From Paeniglutamicibacter cryotolerans (GTDB lineage: Bacteria > Actinomycetota > Actinomycetes > Actinomycetales > Micrococcaceae), in contig NZ_JACHVS010000001.1 of the NCBI RefSeq assembly GCF_014190875.1, forward strand, positions 744,001-808,000: a DNA stretch of 64,000 nucleotides, in the 5' to 3' direction. The notes beneath the pieces were generated by a model. The model was given only the letters and a program-made list of their open reading frames with translations, was not told where the DNA came from and made no database searches. This document shows, piece after piece, positions 27,105 to 37,825 of the stretch. The translations under genes and the position numbers were made by a program. Positions within the stretch are counted from its first letter, which is position 1. Each line of letters begins with the position of its first letter.

Positions 27105-27950
27105 TTACAGGGCGATCTGTCGATTCACGTCCTTGTAGAGCAAGTACCGGAAATTGGCGGGGCCACCGGCATAGCAAGCCTGTGGGCAGAAGGCGCGTAG
27201 AGCCATGTAGTCGCCCTCCTGCACCTCCACCCAGTCGCCGTTGAGCCGGTAGACGGCCTTGCCTTCGAGGACGTAGAGGCCATGCTCCATCACATGGGTC
27301 TCTGCAAACGGAATCGAGGCCCCGGGTTCGAAGGTCACGATGTTCACGTGCATGTCGTAGGCCAGGTTTTCCGGATCCAGCATCCTGGTCGTGCGCCACT
27401 TGTTGTCGGTACCCGGCATGGCGCCGGGCACCAGGTCCGCTTCATTGCCCACGACCGGGGCAGGAACGTGTCCGGCCAGCGCCTCGTAGCGCTTGCGGAT
27501 CCAGTGGAAGCGGACCACGTCGACACCGTTGTTCGCGGCTTTCCAGGCCGTTCCGGCCGGAAGGAAGGCGAATCCTCCCGCTTCCAGCTCGTGCCCCTGT
27601 CCCTCAATTTCCAGCGCCAGGCGCCCTTCGACCACAAACAGGAATCCCTCGACACCAGACTGCGGTTCCGGGTTTTCGGAGCCGCCGCCGGGCGACACCT
27701 CGACGATGGACTGGGCGAAAGTCGTCGCACCCCCGGCCACGGGCCGGTTCAACACCCAGGCCCGGGTGCCGGTCCATTCGGGAAAGACCGAGGTGACAAT
27801 ATCGCGCATCACTCCGCGCGGAATCACCGTGTAGGCCTCGGTAACGATCGCCCGGTCGGTGAGCAGGTCATTCTGTGGCGGATGCCCGCCCAAATCACTG
27901 TAGTAGGGGCTGCGCTGGAGCGGTTTCGTGGCCGACGGGGTGTTAGACAT
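27105..27950 (-). CDS. allE: (S)-ureidoglycine aminohydrolase AllE
   Basis: A 281-residue double-cupin enzyme converting (S)-ureidoglycine to (S)-ureidoglycolate and ammonia. The first cupin shows FLFVVEGRLALEIEGQ and AGGFAFLPAGTAWKA. The second, metal-binding one shows HVMEHGLYVLEGKAVYRLNGDW and LRAFCPQACYAGG. Length and order match AllE. The start overlaps the upstream DUF6986 gene by 8 bases, indicating translational coupling. The upstream enzyme making ureidoglycine (AllC) is not in the window. Confidence 0.92.
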   Translation of the reverse strand: MSNTPSATKPLQRSPYYSDLGGHPPQNDLLTDRAIVTEAYTVIPRGVMRDIVTSVFPEWTGTRAWVLNRPVAGGATTFAQSIVEVSPGGGSENPEPQSGVEGFLFVVEGRLALEIEGQGHELEAGGFAFLPAGTAWKAANNGVDVVRFHWIRKRYEALAGHVPAPVVGNEADLVPGAMPGTDNKWRTTRMLDPENLAYDMHVNIVTFEPGASIPFAETHVMEHGLYVLEGKAVYRLNGDWVEVQEGDYMALRAFCPQACYAGGPANFRYLLYKDVNRQIAL

Positions 27951-29216
27951 GGCATTCTTCCTTGGTCGTGTGGCGGGAGAGGGCGATCTCCTCGAGCTGG
28001 CCGAAGCCGATGCCGGCCTCTGCGCTGATTTCTTCCAGGGTCAGTGCCCCGCAGGAGTGCCCACGGTGGATGAACCGGGCCAACGCACGGGCGGTGGCCG
28101 GCTCGTCCATGATGGACGATTCGATCTGGTGGACGTAGTTGTTCAATCGCCGTGCCGCGGCACCGAAGCCGTCGCGGTAGAACGAGTAGGTGGCCAGGTA
28201 TCGGGTCACCAGCTGGGCCGGATGCAGGTCCCAGCCCTGGTAGATCCCGCGTTCCAGATGCCGGCGCACCAACCGGGCGTGCAGGGCCCAAGCCCCGGCA
28301 ACGTCCTTCGGGGAACCAAGCGGCAAGATATTCGTCGAGCCATCCGAGAGGTGCACGCCGGTACCTGCAACGGCCACCTGCATCACCGACTTGGCATAGT
28401 CGGCAGCCGGGTGTTCCATCGACTGGTAGGCGGCGGCTATACCCAGCGACGCCGAATAGTCATAAGTGCCGTAGTGCAGCGAAGAGACCCGGCCCTTGCC
28501 CGCATGGATGAGCCGCGCCGAGGGTACCGTGCCGTCTTGGGAGAGGATCAGCTGCGGGGTTTCCATCTGGACTTCGAACCGCAGCCGGCCGGGAGCCAGT
28601 CCGTGGGCCAGTTCGAGCTCTTCGCAGATGAAGACCATGGCTTCAACCTGGGCCACCGTGGTGACCTTAGGCAGGGTCAGCACCAACCCCGAGGGTAGCG
28701 GGCCATGCGCGGAAAGCTCGGAAAGAAAGAGGTCAAGGGTGCGCAGCGCCCTTGACCGGGTAGGCGCCTCGAAACACTTGAACCTGATCCCAATGAACGG
28801 GGGCGCGGTGCCTCCGGCCACCGCTCGGGCCACCAGCCGGGCCGCTTCGCTGGCCGAGGCATCCTCCTCGGCATCGCCACGGTTGCCGTAGCCGTCCTCG
28901 AAGTCCAGGCGAAGGTCCTCGATCGGCTCACTGCCCAGCTTGAGCCCGACGAGTTCCGCGAGGCGTTGGGTCTGCTCCAGCCCCAGGGAGCGGGCAATGG
29001 CTTCGAGTCCGCCAGCCGATGCGGCGGCCTCCAGCGCGGCACCTCCCCAATCGGCCGCCAGCGTTTCGTTGAATTTGTCGGCCGGCACGTAGGCGGTGTG
29101 GATCGGCTGGCGGGTGCCGTCATCGCCCGGATAGGAGTGCTCGAGCATCCGGTCCGTAGCGGCCAGGCGCAGCTCCACGGACTGCAGGGCTCCGGCGTTC
29201 AGCACCGGAGCGGCTT

Positions 29217-29220
<4 letters not shown>
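27943..29220 (-). CDS. DUF6986 protein, HpcH/HpaI aldolase-like
   Basis: A 425-residue protein of the citrate-lyase/HpcH-HpaI (PEP-pyruvate TIM barrel) superfamily, which binds Mg2+ and often glyoxylate or oxaloacetate. Visible features are the acidic RLDFEDGYGNRGDAEED, GLVLTLPKVTT, RFEVQMETPQLIL (Glu ligand) and LHYGTYDYSASLG. It overlaps aceB by 4 bases and allE by 8, so it lies in one translational block with malate synthase and AllE. The family function is unknown. Position suggests an aldolase or a ureidoglycolate-cleaving enzyme; that is inference only. Confidence 0.8.
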
Positions 29221-30842
<1,622 letters not shown>

Positions 30843-30853
30843 GGCAGGGGTCC

Positions 30854-32242
30854 TTACTTCTTCTTGGAGACGGCGGCCACGACTGCGGCGGCGACATCTG
30901 AGGCGACGTGTGGATCAAAGACGTTGGGGACGATGAATCCCGGGTTCAGTTCGGCGTCCGAGACGCGGGCTGCGATGGCGTTGGCCGCGGCCACGAGCAT
31001 GGCCGGTTCGATTTCCGAGACTCCCGCGTCCAGGAGACCGCGGAAGAATCCGGGGAAGGCCAGCACGTTGTTGATCTGGTTCGGGAAGTCGCTACGCCCG
31101 GTGGCGACCACTGCCGCATGGCGGCCGGCGATGTTCGGGTCGATTTCCGGGTCCGGGTTGGCCATGGCGAAGACGATCGAGTCCTTGGCCATGGAGGCCA
31201 CGTGTTTTTCTTCGAGCACGTCTGGTGCCGAAACGCCGATGAAGACATCGGCCCCGGCGACTGCATCGTGCAGCGTTCCACTGAAGTTGTCCGGGTTCGT
31301 GTTTGCTGCCAACCAAGCGCGGTGGGGATCGGCATGCTCGCTATTGCGGTCGATGGCGCCGTTCCGTCCGCAGGCAATGATGTTCGTTGCACCGCGCGCC
31401 TGCAGCAGCTGGATAATGGCGTTGCCGGCGGCTCCGACACCCGAGACCACGATCTTAACCGACTCGATGCGCTTGTTCACGACGAGCAGGGCGTTCTGCA
31501 GCGCGGCGAGGGTCACGATCGCCGTGCCGTGCTGATCGTCGTGGAAGACCGGGATATCCAGTTCCTCGCGCAGGCGGGCCTCGATCTCGAAGCAACGCGG
31601 TGCGGCGATGTCTTCGAGGTTGATGCCTCCGTAGACGGGCGCCAACGCCTTCACGATCATGATGATTTCCTCGGTGTCCTGCGTGTCAAGACACACCGGC
31701 CACGCGTCGACATCGGCAAACTGCTTGAAGAGCGCGGCCTTGCCCTCCATCACCGGCAGCGCGGCGGCCGGGCCGATATTTCCCAGGCCCAGCACGGCCG
31801 AACCGTCGGTGACCACGGCAATGGTGTTGCGCTTGATGGTCAGGTTGCGGGCGTCGGCGGGGTTCTTGGCAATCGCCAGGCAGACCCGGGCCACACCCGG
31901 GGTGTAGGCACGGGAAAGGTCATCTCGGTTGCGCAGCGGAACCTTCGGATTCACCGAGAGCTTGCCGCCCAGATGCATCAGGAAGGTGCGGTCACTCACG
32001 TGCTGGACCGTGACATCGTCAAGCGCGTTCAGGGCATCACGGACGCGCTCGGCGTGCTCTTCGCCCGTCGTGTTGCAGCTGACGTCCACGACCATGGTGT
32101 CGTGCCCCGATTCGGTCACGTCAAGTGCCGTGATGGCACCTCCTACGGAACCCACCGCGATGGCAAGTTCGCTGGTCGCGGTGATCGTCGCGGGGGTTTC
32201 CACCCGAAGCGTCAGTGAGTATCCGGGGCTGGGATTCGCCAT
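30854..32242 (-). CDS. NAD(P)-dependent malic enzyme with ACT domain
   Basis: A 462-residue oxaloacetate-decarboxylating malate dehydrogenase. An ACT-like N-terminal domain (about 8-85) precedes the catalytic part: [49 protein letters not shown] and the Rossmann GVGAAGNAI. It converts malate to pyruvate and CO2, draining the product of the next gene, aceB. It is the first gene of the operon; a candidate IclR operator lies 51 bases before the start. Confidence 0.94.
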   Translation of the reverse strand: MANPSPGYSLTLRVETPATITATSELAIAVGSVGGAITALDVTESGHDTMVVDVSCNTTGEEHAERVRDALNALDDVTVQHVSDRTFLMHLGGKLSVNPKVPLRNRDDLSRAYTPGVARVCLAIAKNPADARNLTIKRNTIAVVTDGSAVLGLGNIGPAAALPVMEGKAALFKQFADVDAWPVCLDTQDTEEIIMIVKALAPVYGGINLEDIAAPRCFEIEARLREELDIPVFHDDQHGTAIVTLAALQNALLVVNKRIESVKIVVSGVGAAGNAIIQLLQARGATNIIACGRNGAIDRNSEHADPHRAWLAANTNPDNFSGTLHDAVAGADVFIGVSAPDVLEEKHVASMAKDSIVFAMANPDPEIDPNIAGRHAAVVATGRSDFPNQINNVLAFPGFFRGLLDAGVSEIEPAMLVAAANAIAARVSDAELNPGFIVPNVFDPHVASDVAAAVVAAVSKKK

Positions 32243-32292
32243 GCATGCCTCCTGGTTGCGAAAGTAAGCGTCGTCACTCTCGATTTTATTAT

Positions 32293-32309
32293 TTCCGTAT
32301 AGTGGACAT
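32293..32309. promoter_or_regulatory. Candidate IclR/AllR operator between malic enzyme and iclR
   Basis: TTCCGTATAGTGGACAT shares T-T-N4-A-T-N-GTGGA-N2-T with the sites before hyi and the OHCU decarboxylase. It lies in the divergent 264-bp region, 51 bases upstream of the malic enzyme start and about 200 bases upstream of the iclR start. One site could control both promoters. Confidence 0.6.
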
Positions 32310-32506
32310 TATTATCTAACAGATGGAAACGCAAGGGGTTTTGTTGAGAAGTCCCCCCGAGCGCGACAAACAGTTTTCCGAATCGTGGAATCAAACAACC
32401 CCCATCCGGTATTCTGGGATCCAGTGCGGCCCACTTCGAGATGACTTATGGGCAGCCGTCGCACCGGCCCATCACCCGCACGGAATAGACCCGGAAGAGG
32501 CACAAG

Positions 32507-33268
32507 ATGTCCATCAAGCAAGCCAGTGGCGTGCAGTCTGTTGAACGCGCCTTCGAGCTCCTTGAGCTGATGGCCCGCGCCGGCGGAGAGGTTACGCTCA
32601 CCCAGCTCGCCACTGAAACCCCGCTGCCGCTACCGACCATCCACCGCCTGTTGCGGACTCTGGTGGGCATCGGATATGTCAGGCAGCTGCCCAGCCGCAG
32701 ATATTCGCTCGGGCCCCGGCTGATCCGCCTCGGAGAGGTGGCCAACCGCCAGCTGGGCGCACTGGCGGAACCCGTCCTGCGCGAAATGGTGGAACAGTTG
32801 GGCGAGTCGGCCAACATGGCGGTACTGGACGGGGACATGGTCACCTACATCTCCCAAGTCCCCTCCCCCCACTCGATGCGCATGTTCACCGAGGTGGGCC
32901 GCCGGGCCAACCTCCACGACACCGGCGTGGGCAAGGCGATCCTCTCGGTGCTCGCCGACGAACGCGTCCGGCGCCTGGTCGGCGAGGCCGGCATGCCCAC
33001 CCCCACGCCGAATACTATAGCCACCCTCCCCGACCTGTTCACCGAGCTCGAGCGCATCCGCGACGTCGGCTACGCGGTTGACGAGGAGGAGCAGGAACCC
33101 GGCGTCCGGTGCTTTGCGATGGCGGTGCCCGGGGCGCCGACACCGATGGCGTTGTCCATCTCCGGCCCCACGACCCGGGTGGATGCCGCCTTCGCCGACC
33201 GGGCCATTCCGGCCCTGATCCTGGCAACCTCAAAGATCGCCAGCGCACTGGTGGCTGTAGAGAACTGA
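32507..33268 (+). CDS. IclR-family transcriptional regulator (AllR-like)
   Basis: A 253-residue IclR regulator. The winged HTH spans about 8-70 (VERAFELLELMARAGGEVTLTQLATE...PTIHRLLRTLVGIGYV). The effector domain shows LGEVANRQLG, NMAVLDGDMVTYISQ, LHDTGVGKAILSVL and EPGVRCFAMAVPG. It is divergent from the malic enzyme operon and lies between the two halves of the purine cluster. E. coli AllR, a homologue, senses glyoxylate and allantoin; the same is likely here. It probably acts on the shared 17-bp motif. Confidence 0.9.
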   Translation: MSIKQASGVQSVERAFELLELMARAGGEVTLTQLATETPLPLPTIHRLLRTLVGIGYVRQLPSRRYSLGPRLIRLGEVANRQLGALAEPVLREMVEQLGESANMAVLDGDMVTYISQVPSPHSMRMFTEVGRRANLHDTGVGKAILSVLADERVRRLVGEAGMPTPTPNTIATLPDLFTELERIRDVGYAVDEEEQEPGVRCFAMAVPGAPTPMALSISGPTTRVDAAFADRAIPALILATSKIASALVAVEN

Positions 33269-33317
33269 GCCTCTCGGCACCCCTGCCCCGCAGGGAAAGA
33301 CCAGTGGGAATACCCCC

Positions 33318-33373
33318 ACGACCGAAGCTGCGGCATGCGCCCCTGCGGGGGCGCATGCCGCAGCTTCGGTCGT
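33318..33373. terminator. 26-bp perfect hairpin between convergent iclR and permease
   Basis: Two 26-base perfectly complementary arms (33318-33343 and 33348-33373) with a TGCG loop lie between the iclR stop (33268, +) and the permease stop (33382, -). It works in both directions as a shared terminator. Confidence 0.9.
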
Positions 33374-33381
33374 TCGGAAAC

Positions 33382-34941
33382 CTACTTCCGCTCGAATTCG
33401 CTGACTTCCGGTACCGGAATGCCGGCATTCTTGCATTCATGCTGGTGCCGTACCACCTCAGCCCTGAACTCCTCATCTGTCACGAGAATGATTTCATCGC
33501 CGTCGGCATCGATCAGCTTGCCGGCCTGGAAGTAGTCTCCGTCGAGCAACCCGCGGACCTCCTCGCGGCGGACCATGCGCGGTGGCGTGGCCACCAGGAC
33601 CGAGCCGCCCTTCTTCGGGTTGCCGAACTTCATCTCGTTGAAGAGCAGGTTCAACAGCACCGCCATCACCGCGGCGGAGCTGATTCCGGAGTGGAAGATG
33701 GTGGCGAACCAGGTCGGGAACGCATCGTAGAAGTCGGGCTTGACGATCGGGATCATGCCGAAGGCCAGCGAGGCCGAAACGATGATCATATTCAGGCCCT
33801 TGTCATAGTTCACCTTCGACAAGGTGCGCACGCCGCTGGCTGCAACGGTGCCGAAGAGCACGATCCCGGCCCCACCGAGAACCGGAGTGGGGATGGCCGC
33901 AACGACGCGTCCGAGGACCGGCAGAACACCCAGGACCACCAGGATGCCGCCGCCTGCGGTAACCACGAAGCGGGATTTGACCCCGGTAATGGCCACGAGG
34001 CCGACGTTCTGGGCAAAGGCGCTCTGGGTGAAGGTGTTGAAGAAGGGGGCGACGATGCTCGAGGCCATGTCGGCGCGAAGCCCGTTGGCGATACGCTTGG
34101 AGTCGACCCGGGTCTTCGCAATTTCGCCCACGGCCAGGATGTCCGCCGTGGTTTCGGTGAGGATGACCAGCACCACGATGGTCATCGAAATAATGCCGCC
34201 GATCTCGAAGACGGGCCAGCCGAAGGCCAACGGAGCCGGAATGGCGAAGATCGGTCCATTGCCCACGCGGGAGAAGTCGGTCATGCCCACGGCCGCGGCG
34301 ATCAATGTGCCGATAACCATGGCCAGCAGGATGGAGAGCCGCGAGATGGCGGCGACGCCGACCTTGCTCAACAACAGGACGATGGCGAAGGTGACGGCCG
34401 CCAGGCCGATGTTCGGCAGGCTGCCGTAGTCCTCGGAGCTGGCGTTTCCACCCATGGCCCAGTTCGCGGCAACCGGGGTCAGCGAGAGCCCGATCATCGT
34501 AATCACCACGCCAGTCACCACCGGTGGGAAGAACCGTACGATGCGGGCGAAGAACGGGGCTATCAGGAAGCCTATCGCTGAAGCCGCGAGCACCGCGCCA
34601 AAGACCGCGGGAAGGCCACCGCCTCCGTTGACGATGGCAACGAGCGTGGCCACCGAGGCGAAGGACGTTCCCTGCACCAGAGGCAGCTGGCAACCGAAGA
34701 ACGGAATGCCGACGGTCTGCAGGATAGTTGCCAGGCCGCCGATGAACAGACAGCTGGCAACCAGCACACCGACCTGGACATCGTCCAGGCCAGCGGCCCT
34801 GCCGATAATCAGCGGAGGGGCAATGATGCCCCCGTACATGGTCAAGACGTGTTGGAAACCGTAGGCGATGGTCCGTCCCAGGGGCAGGACCTCATCTTCG
34901 GGGCGTTTCGGTATAGCAGTATGACTACTGACAGCCTTCAT
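33382..34941 (-). CDS. NCS2 uric acid/xanthine permease
   Basis: A 519-residue NCS2 (nucleobase-ascorbate) transporter with about 12-14 helices, importing urate or xanthine at the membrane. TIAYGFQHVLTMYGGIIAPP is the helix-1 motif and QNVGLVAITGVKSRFVV is the family signature. The AAK/GLP/QLP-rich helices 3-8 fit. ATG 34941 has AAGGAGG 6 bases before it. About 80 residues (from KFGNPKKGGS) follow the last helix and are unusual for the family; they are hydrophilic and look soluble. It follows uricase in the same operon. PucJ/UacT-type function is by context. Confidence 0.92.
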   Translation of the reverse strand: MKAVSSHTAIPKRPEDEVLPLGRTIAYGFQHVLTMYGGIIAPPLIIGRAAGLDDVQVGVLVASCLFIGGLATILQTVGIPFFGCQLPLVQGTSFASVATLVAIVNGGGGLPAVFGAVLAASAIGFLIAPFFARIVRFFPPVVTGVVITMIGLSLTPVAANWAMGGNASSEDYGSLPNIGLAAVTFAIVLLLSKVGVAAISRLSILLAMVIGTLIAAAVGMTDFSRVGNGPIFAIPAPLAFGWPVFEIGGIISMTIVVLVILTETTADILAVGEIAKTRVDSKRIANGLRADMASSIVAPFFNTFTQSAFAQNVGLVAITGVKSRFVVTAGGGILVVLGVLPVLGRVVAAIPTPVLGGAGIVLFGTVAASGVRTLSKVNYDKGLNMIIVSASLAFGMIPIVKPDFYDAFPTWFATIFHSGISSAAVMAVLLNLLFNEMKFGNPKKGGSVLVATPPRMVRREEVRGLLDGDYFQAGKLIDADGDEIILVTDEEFRAEVVRHQHECKNAGIPVPEVSEFERK

Positions 34942-35019
34942 GGCTGACCTCCTTAGTGGATGCCGCGATGGGGTTGTGGTGCCCCGCCCCGCAGGAGGGG
35001 CACCACAACCGTTCATCGC

Positions 35020-35943
35020 CTAGCAGAAACCGGGCGTATTTTCCCAAACTGAATGCGTGGCGGGGACCCCTTCACGCGTGATCGTGGCCTCGATCAGCCC
35101 GTACGGGCGATCAGCCGCAAAGAACACCTCGTTGGGATTCTCCTGCCCGAAGGGCGAGAGGTCAACGAGGAAGTGGTGCTTGTTCGGCAAAGACATGCGG
35201 ATTTCCTGGATTTCCGGGTGGGCTTCCAGGACCAGCTTGCCCATCTCAAACATCGATTGCTGCAGGGCTAGCGAGTGCGTGGCGGAGAAGCCCTTCAGCA
35301 GCAGCCCGCGCACCGAGGCGTATATGGCGTTGAAGTCGATGGTGCCGGCGTCTGCCGCCACATCGTCGTAGCGCCAGCGGGCAGTGACATCCGTGGCCAG
35401 GATCCGATCGGTGGCTTCCTGCAGCGTGGTGTACTTGTCCACAGGGAACCCGGTGAACTCGCTGCCAGTCGACTTCAGGACCGTCAGGTCCCGGATGCCC
35501 GCCAGGAAGTGGAAGCGGCCGTTCTCCACCTCGAGCGCGGCGGTGCGTACCTCGGACTTGTTCCGCGAGAACGAGTGGTCGTGGTCCTCGATGCGGTCCC
35601 AGAAGTACTGCTCGGCCGACCAGCGGCCGCCGTTGACCCATGCGAATTCCGAGGTGAAGTGCTTACCAAGACGCCCCAAGAATGCTTCCGGGGAACCCAC
35701 TCCGTCGCGAGCGAAGGAATACACGGTATTCTTCTGCGTGTCGGTCGGAACCACGTGGGCATTATCGCCGTCCAGGTGCGCGTTTTCGAAGTCTCCATGC
35801 AGCTGAGAGCTGACATTCAGGTCCTCGATGGTGTGCCGCGCGGAGTCACGGGTCACCTTGACTACCCGAACTTCGGCCTTGCCGAACTGGTTCTTGCCCA
35901 GGATGATGCTGGTGCCGGTCTTCGCTTCTGCTGTGGTGGTCAT
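35020..35943 (-). CDS. uox: Urate oxidase (uricase)
   Basis: A 307-residue cofactor-free urate oxidase turning urate into 5-hydroxyisourate. It shows GKNQFGKAEVRVVKVTRD, the SSQLHGDFENAHLDGDNAHVVPTDTQKNTVY block (catalytic Thr and its partners), LKSTGSEFTGFPVDKYTTL (Arg/Gln/Phe site) and SLPNKHHFLVDLSPFGQ with the conserved HH. ATG 35943 follows GGAGCTAATCTC. The gene ends 79 bases before the permease. Stop-start spacing to the HIU hydrolase gene is 4 bases. Confidence 0.97.
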   Translation of the reverse strand: MTTTAEAKTGTSIILGKNQFGKAEVRVVKVTRDSARHTIEDLNVSSQLHGDFENAHLDGDNAHVVPTDTQKNTVYSFARDGVGSPEAFLGRLGKHFTSEFAWVNGGRWSAEQYFWDRIEDHDHSFSRNKSEVRTAALEVENGRFHFLAGIRDLTVLKSTGSEFTGFPVDKYTTLQEATDRILATDVTARWRYDDVAADAGTIDFNAIYASVRGLLLKGFSATHSLALQQSMFEMGKLVLEAHPEIQEIRMSLPNKHHFLVDLSPFGQENPNEVFFAADRPYGLIEATITREGVPATHSVWENTPGFC

Positions 35944-35947
35944 GAGA

Positions 35948-36304
35948 TTAGCTCCCTCGGTACGTGGAATATGCAAACGGGCTGATAAGAAGGGGTACAT
36001 GGTAGTGATCGGTGGTGCTAGACACCTGGAAATCGATTGTTACCGTGGGGAAGAAAGTTTCCGTTCCCTGCTTCCCGAAGTAGGCGCCAGTGTCGAATCC
36101 GACGCGGTAGGTGCCGACTTCAACCTGAACCGGTCCCAGGTTTCTGATGCGGCCATCGCCGTCAGTGAACCCGGATCCGATTTCTTGCCAGCCGGATGCC
36201 GTCTTAGCTTCCAGCGTGGCCTTGACACCGGAGGCGGGCCTCCCGGTCCCGGTGTCGAGTACATGGGTGGTGATATGGCTGACTTCAGCCGGTAATGAGC
36301 TCAT
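35948..36304 (-). CDS. pucM: 5-hydroxyisourate hydrolase
   Basis: A 118-residue transthyretin-like HIU hydrolase. It ends in the diagnostic YRGS tetrapeptide and holds THVLDTGTGRPASGVK near the start and ETFFPTVTIDFQV plus DHYHVPLLISPFAYSTY near the end; the two conserved His and one Arg are present. It acts on the product of uricase to give OHCU. Four bases separate it from uricase. Confidence 0.96.
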   Translation of the reverse strand: MSSLPAEVSHITTHVLDTGTGRPASGVKATLEAKTASGWQEIGSGFTDGDGRIRNLGPVQVEVGTYRVGFDTGAYFGKQGTETFFPTVTIDFQVSSTTDHYHVPLLISPFAYSTYRGS

Positions 36305-36368
36305 GAATGGCTCCTGTCTGTGGGTCGTGGCTGTACGGCGGGCCCGGCCAACCGGATCCGCGGAACGG

Positions 36369-36866
36369 TCAGGGTGCGTCGATCAGGTTGCGCAGACGAA
36401 GGACGGCGATCTCGCGGAGCTGCGTTGCCGTTTCGGCGAACTCTTGCGCGTCATTGTTCCGCAGCCGGCCTTCAAGCGATTCGAGAATTTCCCCGGCGCT
36501 GCGACCGGCGGCACGGATCAGAAAAACTCGGTCGAAGCGCTCTTCGTATGCGGCGTTGCCCTCGCTCAGGCGGCGGGCCATGTCCTGGTCAGCACTGACG
36601 CCCGACTGCTCGGTACGGCTCATTCTTGCTTCGCTCGAGCTGCCGGCCGCACGGTCCCCGATCCGGGGATGGTGGGCCAATGCCGTGGCGAGTTCGGCCG
36701 AGGTGAAGGGAAATGCGGAATTGCTGGCCGTCCGAAGCAAGGCATTCAGGTCCGCATATGGACGGGAACTGACAATTGCCTCAATCCAGCGATCAATGTC
36801 GGCGCAGGGACGTACCAACTGGCGCACTGAATTTACGGGGGCGCTATTGAAATCGGTCAAATTCAT
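36369..36866 (-). CDS. uraD: OHCU decarboxylase
   Basis: A 165-residue 2-oxo-4-hydroxy-4-carboxy-5-ureidoimidazoline decarboxylase that makes (S)-allantoin. ALAHHPRIGDRAA holds the catalytic His and the HPRIG motif; SRTEQSGVSADQDMARRLSEGNAAYEERFDRVFLIRAAGRS is the typical family core. It is the first gene of the uric-acid operon; a candidate IclR operator lies about 94 bases before it. Confidence 0.94.
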   Translation of the reverse strand: MNLTDFNSAPVNSVRQLVRPCADIDRWIEAIVSSRPYADLNALLRTASNSAFPFTSAELATALAHHPRIGDRAAGSSSEARMSRTEQSGVSADQDMARRLSEGNAAYEERFDRVFLIRAAGRSAGEILESLEGRLRNNDAQEFAETATQLREIAVLRLRNLIDAP

Positions 36867-37235
36867 CGGGTGTCAGCTCTTTTCGCACTCGTGCGTTCGA
36901 ATCCACCACGTCGCTGAACACCCTTACCGTTGGCGTTGCCGCCAAGTTTGACTCGATGTTTTTACATGGTGGAATTTTTATTTCATTTCAAATGTAAGCG
37001 GCGTCACACTAAAGCGCAATGGGGGTGCTAAATATTTTTCCCAGCCCCGCAATCACGCTGGAGGGGAGCTGCAGCCCGAGCGGCGCACCCAGGAAGGGGC
37101 GAGCCTGCAACTCGGCGCGGGCAGAGGCGTGGCGCCGGCCAGCCATTGCCACACCGCCCGGCCTGCCGCATACTATTTCCGTAGAACAAAACATTTATTC
37201 CATAAAGTGATAATTTGAGATCGAAGGAGGCTCCG
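36867..37235. other. Intergenic region with purine-operon promoter and a small-gene promoter
   Basis: This 369-bp stretch holds no gene. It contains the operator candidate at 36960-36976. At 37175-37183 the 9-mer ATTTCCGTA is identical to part of the malic-enzyme/iclR operator, followed by an AT-rich tract and an AAGGAGG ribosome-binding site for the small gene at 37236. Confidence 0.55.
36960..36976. promoter_or_regulatory. Candidate IclR/AllR operator upstream of uraD
   Basis: TTTTACATGGTGGAATT shares T-T-N4-A-T-N-GTGGA-N2-T with the other two cluster sites. It is in an AT-rich stretch about 94 bases upstream of the uraD start, next to a second T/A-rich segment (TTTATTTCATTTC). Confidence 0.55.
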
Positions 37236-37460
37236 ATGAAGACCATCGACAAAGGGACCACGGGCAAGGTCGCTGTCCGTCCGCGGTCGTCGCCGGCCCA
37301 CAAGCCCGCGGAGCCGGATATGAACAGCACGATGTTTGCCATCTACAAGGTCGGCGGCAGCGACCCGGACTTCATACTGCCCGTCCCCCGAGCACGTACC
37401 GCCGGAAGGCTGAATAAGCTGATTTCACGCCTGCGCCCGGGAAGCAAACCGGTTATCTGA
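37236..37460 (+). CDS. Small hypothetical basic protein
   Basis: A 74-residue protein, MKTIDKGTTGKVAVRPRSSP..., with a middle segment MNSTMFAIYKVGGSDPDFILPVP and an Arg/Lys-rich end. It has a textbook Shine-Dalgarno (AAGGAGG, 5 bases before ATG). No family is recognised. Position beside the purine cluster and a motif shared with its operators hint at co-regulation; that is weak. Confidence 0.55.
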   Translation: MKTIDKGTTGKVAVRPRSSPAHKPAEPDMNSTMFAIYKVGGSDPDFILPVPRARTAGRLNKLISRLRPGSKPVI

Positions 37461-37825
37461 CGGAAGGAAGCCAGCTTCTGGAAGACCCAAACGCCAGGAA
37501 AGCATTCCGCCACATGCTGCAGCGGGTCCCGCGTTGGGAGGCGCATGCGGAGCCTGCTGCATTTTCATCGTGAGTCCATTGATCCGCCCCCACCCCCATA
37601 TGATTCCGGCCTTCGGGGGCTTTTATTTCTGGCACGGGACAGGAGTCCCCCGCCCCGGCGACTGCTGGGCTCACTGCCGGGGCCAGCCGCGGATCCAACC
37701 CCGTTAAAGCCGCTTCCAAGGCCGGGCCTCACCATGGAGCGGGAAGTGCGCCAAAATATTTCTGGTCCTGTCGGCGATTCACCTGCTTCGTCAAGTTGAA
37801 GTCGGCAATTTCAGCGCCAAGAAAC
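37461..37825. other. ~365-bp gene-free stretch
   Basis: No gene is supported. A short GC stem followed by TTTTATTT near 37600-37630 could end the small gene at 37236. The region leads into the istB remnant. Confidence 0.35.
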
